A stretch of 64,000 nt of DNA, taken from the NCBI GenBank assembly GCA_039704465.1, contig JASFAU010000005.1, positions 124,001 to 188,000 on the forward strand, read 5' to 3'. The notes under the pieces are model-generated. The model worked only from the letters and a program-made list of their open reading frames with translations, did no database searches and was not told the origin of the DNA. Position 1 is the first letter of the stretch; every line of letters begins with the position of its first letter. A program made the translations under genes and the position numbers. The stretch comes from Plasmodiophora brassicae. Taxonomy: Eukaryota; Endomyxa; Phytomyxea; Plasmodiophorida; Plasmodiophoridae. Below are positions 63,091 through 64,000 of the stretch, piece by piece.

Positions 63091-64000
63091 TTTTTAGGGG
63101 ATGGTTTTGTCCTGTCCGTCCTTTTAGCCGGGAAAAAGTTTCGGTGTCCGTGGCTGGGGAGTGGGGACTCGATAATCAAAAGTTGATCCAGGACGCGGCT
63201 ACTAACTGGACACGCCGTGCTAGGGCTGGATAAACAAGAATCGAGGTCGTGTGTGGTATATTGCGAGCAGACCTACACGTTTTTATTACACAGTGTATTA
63301 GCCGCGAAGCTAGCTGGTAGCCTAAAGTTAACAAGCACGATTGTTCACATTTGGACAGCAACGTACCAATGCAACCGCTGTCACGGGATTACTGTCATCG
63401 GAAATACGGTTAACATGCTCGACGACCTTAGCTGAGGCAATAGTAGACGTTACTTACAAACCCACATGCGTATCCAGCGTTCGTGCTTACCGGAATCAAC
63501 GATTATCGCTCTTGTACTTAGAATACAAGGGATACCGGGAGCAACAGTGGCACCTGGCGGGAGATCAGAGCTGTATCAACAGGGTAAACGTCACGAACGT
63601 TACCGTCGTTGGCAATATCCGGTAGCAGAGCATTCAAGAGCTCGGCTGCACATTTACACACGTCAGGTAAAAAGGGGTCGCGCGGCCACCATAACAGATG
63701 ACTTACAGGATGCTAGAGGGTTTGTGCACTCTTTTCTGCGCCGTGCTCCAGGGCAGCCAACCCTGTTGCAAACTGAACCGTCCACAAGACGGCTACGGCA
63801 CGCTCGAGACTTTCGTTGAGGCCGCGGAACAGAAACGGGTTCTAAAGGAACCACAGTCGGAGGTGTGTGCCCTTCAATATGGATCGACGGAACAATGGGA
63901 ATTGGCGGCGGTTCCAGTTGGCGATTCGAGCGTGAACCATCTATAACGGTGTCCAACACACTTTGATGATCAGATGGGAGAGGAATTAGCGCCTGCAAAT
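63091..64000. other. gene-poor end of window
   Basis: After the tRNA terminator, no gene is convincing. Open frames here (for example plus-strand 63466-63819) have no recognisable motif and shift by strand. A regulatory or 5' region for a gene beyond 64000 is possible. Confidence 0.4.

Noticed and set aside
1..64000. Prokaryotic operon interpretation for the kinase/synthase genes
   Set aside because: All these genes have spliceosomal-type introns and sit among clear eukaryotic genes, so contamination by a bacterial contig is excluded.

Overview
This window is nuclear DNA from a compact, GC-rich genome of a flagellated (ciliated) eukaryote, most likely a free-living protist. The evidence is direct: almost every recognisable gene is cut by short GT-AG introns (about 35-70 nt), and joining them restores conserved protein motifs. 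The gene set also includes eS26, COG4, PSMD9, an SLC25 carrier, mitochondrial ISCA2 and several cilium/centrosome genes. I cannot name the lineage from sequence alone. About 28 protein genes, one gene-derived pseudogene, one good tRNA and one broken tRNA are described. Multi-exon spans run from inferred start codon to stop; exon joints were worked out by hand.

Layout. 0-7 kb: a small acidic protein, a class-3 lipase-like protein lacking its nucleophile serine, a large secreted Cys/Thr-rich protein, and a peroxisomal-type SLC25 carrier. 7-20 kb: a minus-strand run of surface or secreted proteins: PA14/L-type lectin/filamin-repeat, a giant LEA2-like membrane protein with a DEDQS repeat, a secreted subtilase, a type I membrane protein and an orphan secreted protein. 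20-26 kb: CFAP43/44-like axonemal protein and ribosomal protein eS26. 26-31 kb: HDDC2, then allantoicase followed by a recent 1.5-kb tandem duplication that made a truncated, frameshifted copy and duplicated a 24-bp minisatellite.

31-35 kb: an RRM/RanBP2-zinc-finger RNA-binding protein, an expansin-like double-psi barrel protein, PSMD9 and a basic nuclear-type protein. 35.8-52 kb: a very long Sfi1-repeat protein, CEP131, COG4 and ARMC9; with CFAP43 this makes a centriole/cilium-rich neighbourhood. 52-57 kb: ribokinase, a mitochondrially targeted RsuA/RluB-type pseudouridine synthase, a bacterial-type glucokinase and ISCA2. 57-62.5 kb: an orphan protein with a polybasic-Cys tail, a CAP-Gly/IQ/EF-hand protein, an orphan seven-helix membrane protein and a DOMON protein with a GPI-type tail. 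62.8-64 kb: tRNA-Ala(UGC) and a nearby damaged copy, then a gene-poor end.

Functional themes are extracellular sensing and adhesion, microtubule organisation and cilia, purine and sugar catabolism, and mitochondrial Fe-S and rRNA maturation. Neighbouring genes often share short divergent promoters (PSMD9/35.0 kb gene, CEP131/COG4, ribokinase/pseudouridine synthase, ISCA2/57.6 kb gene).
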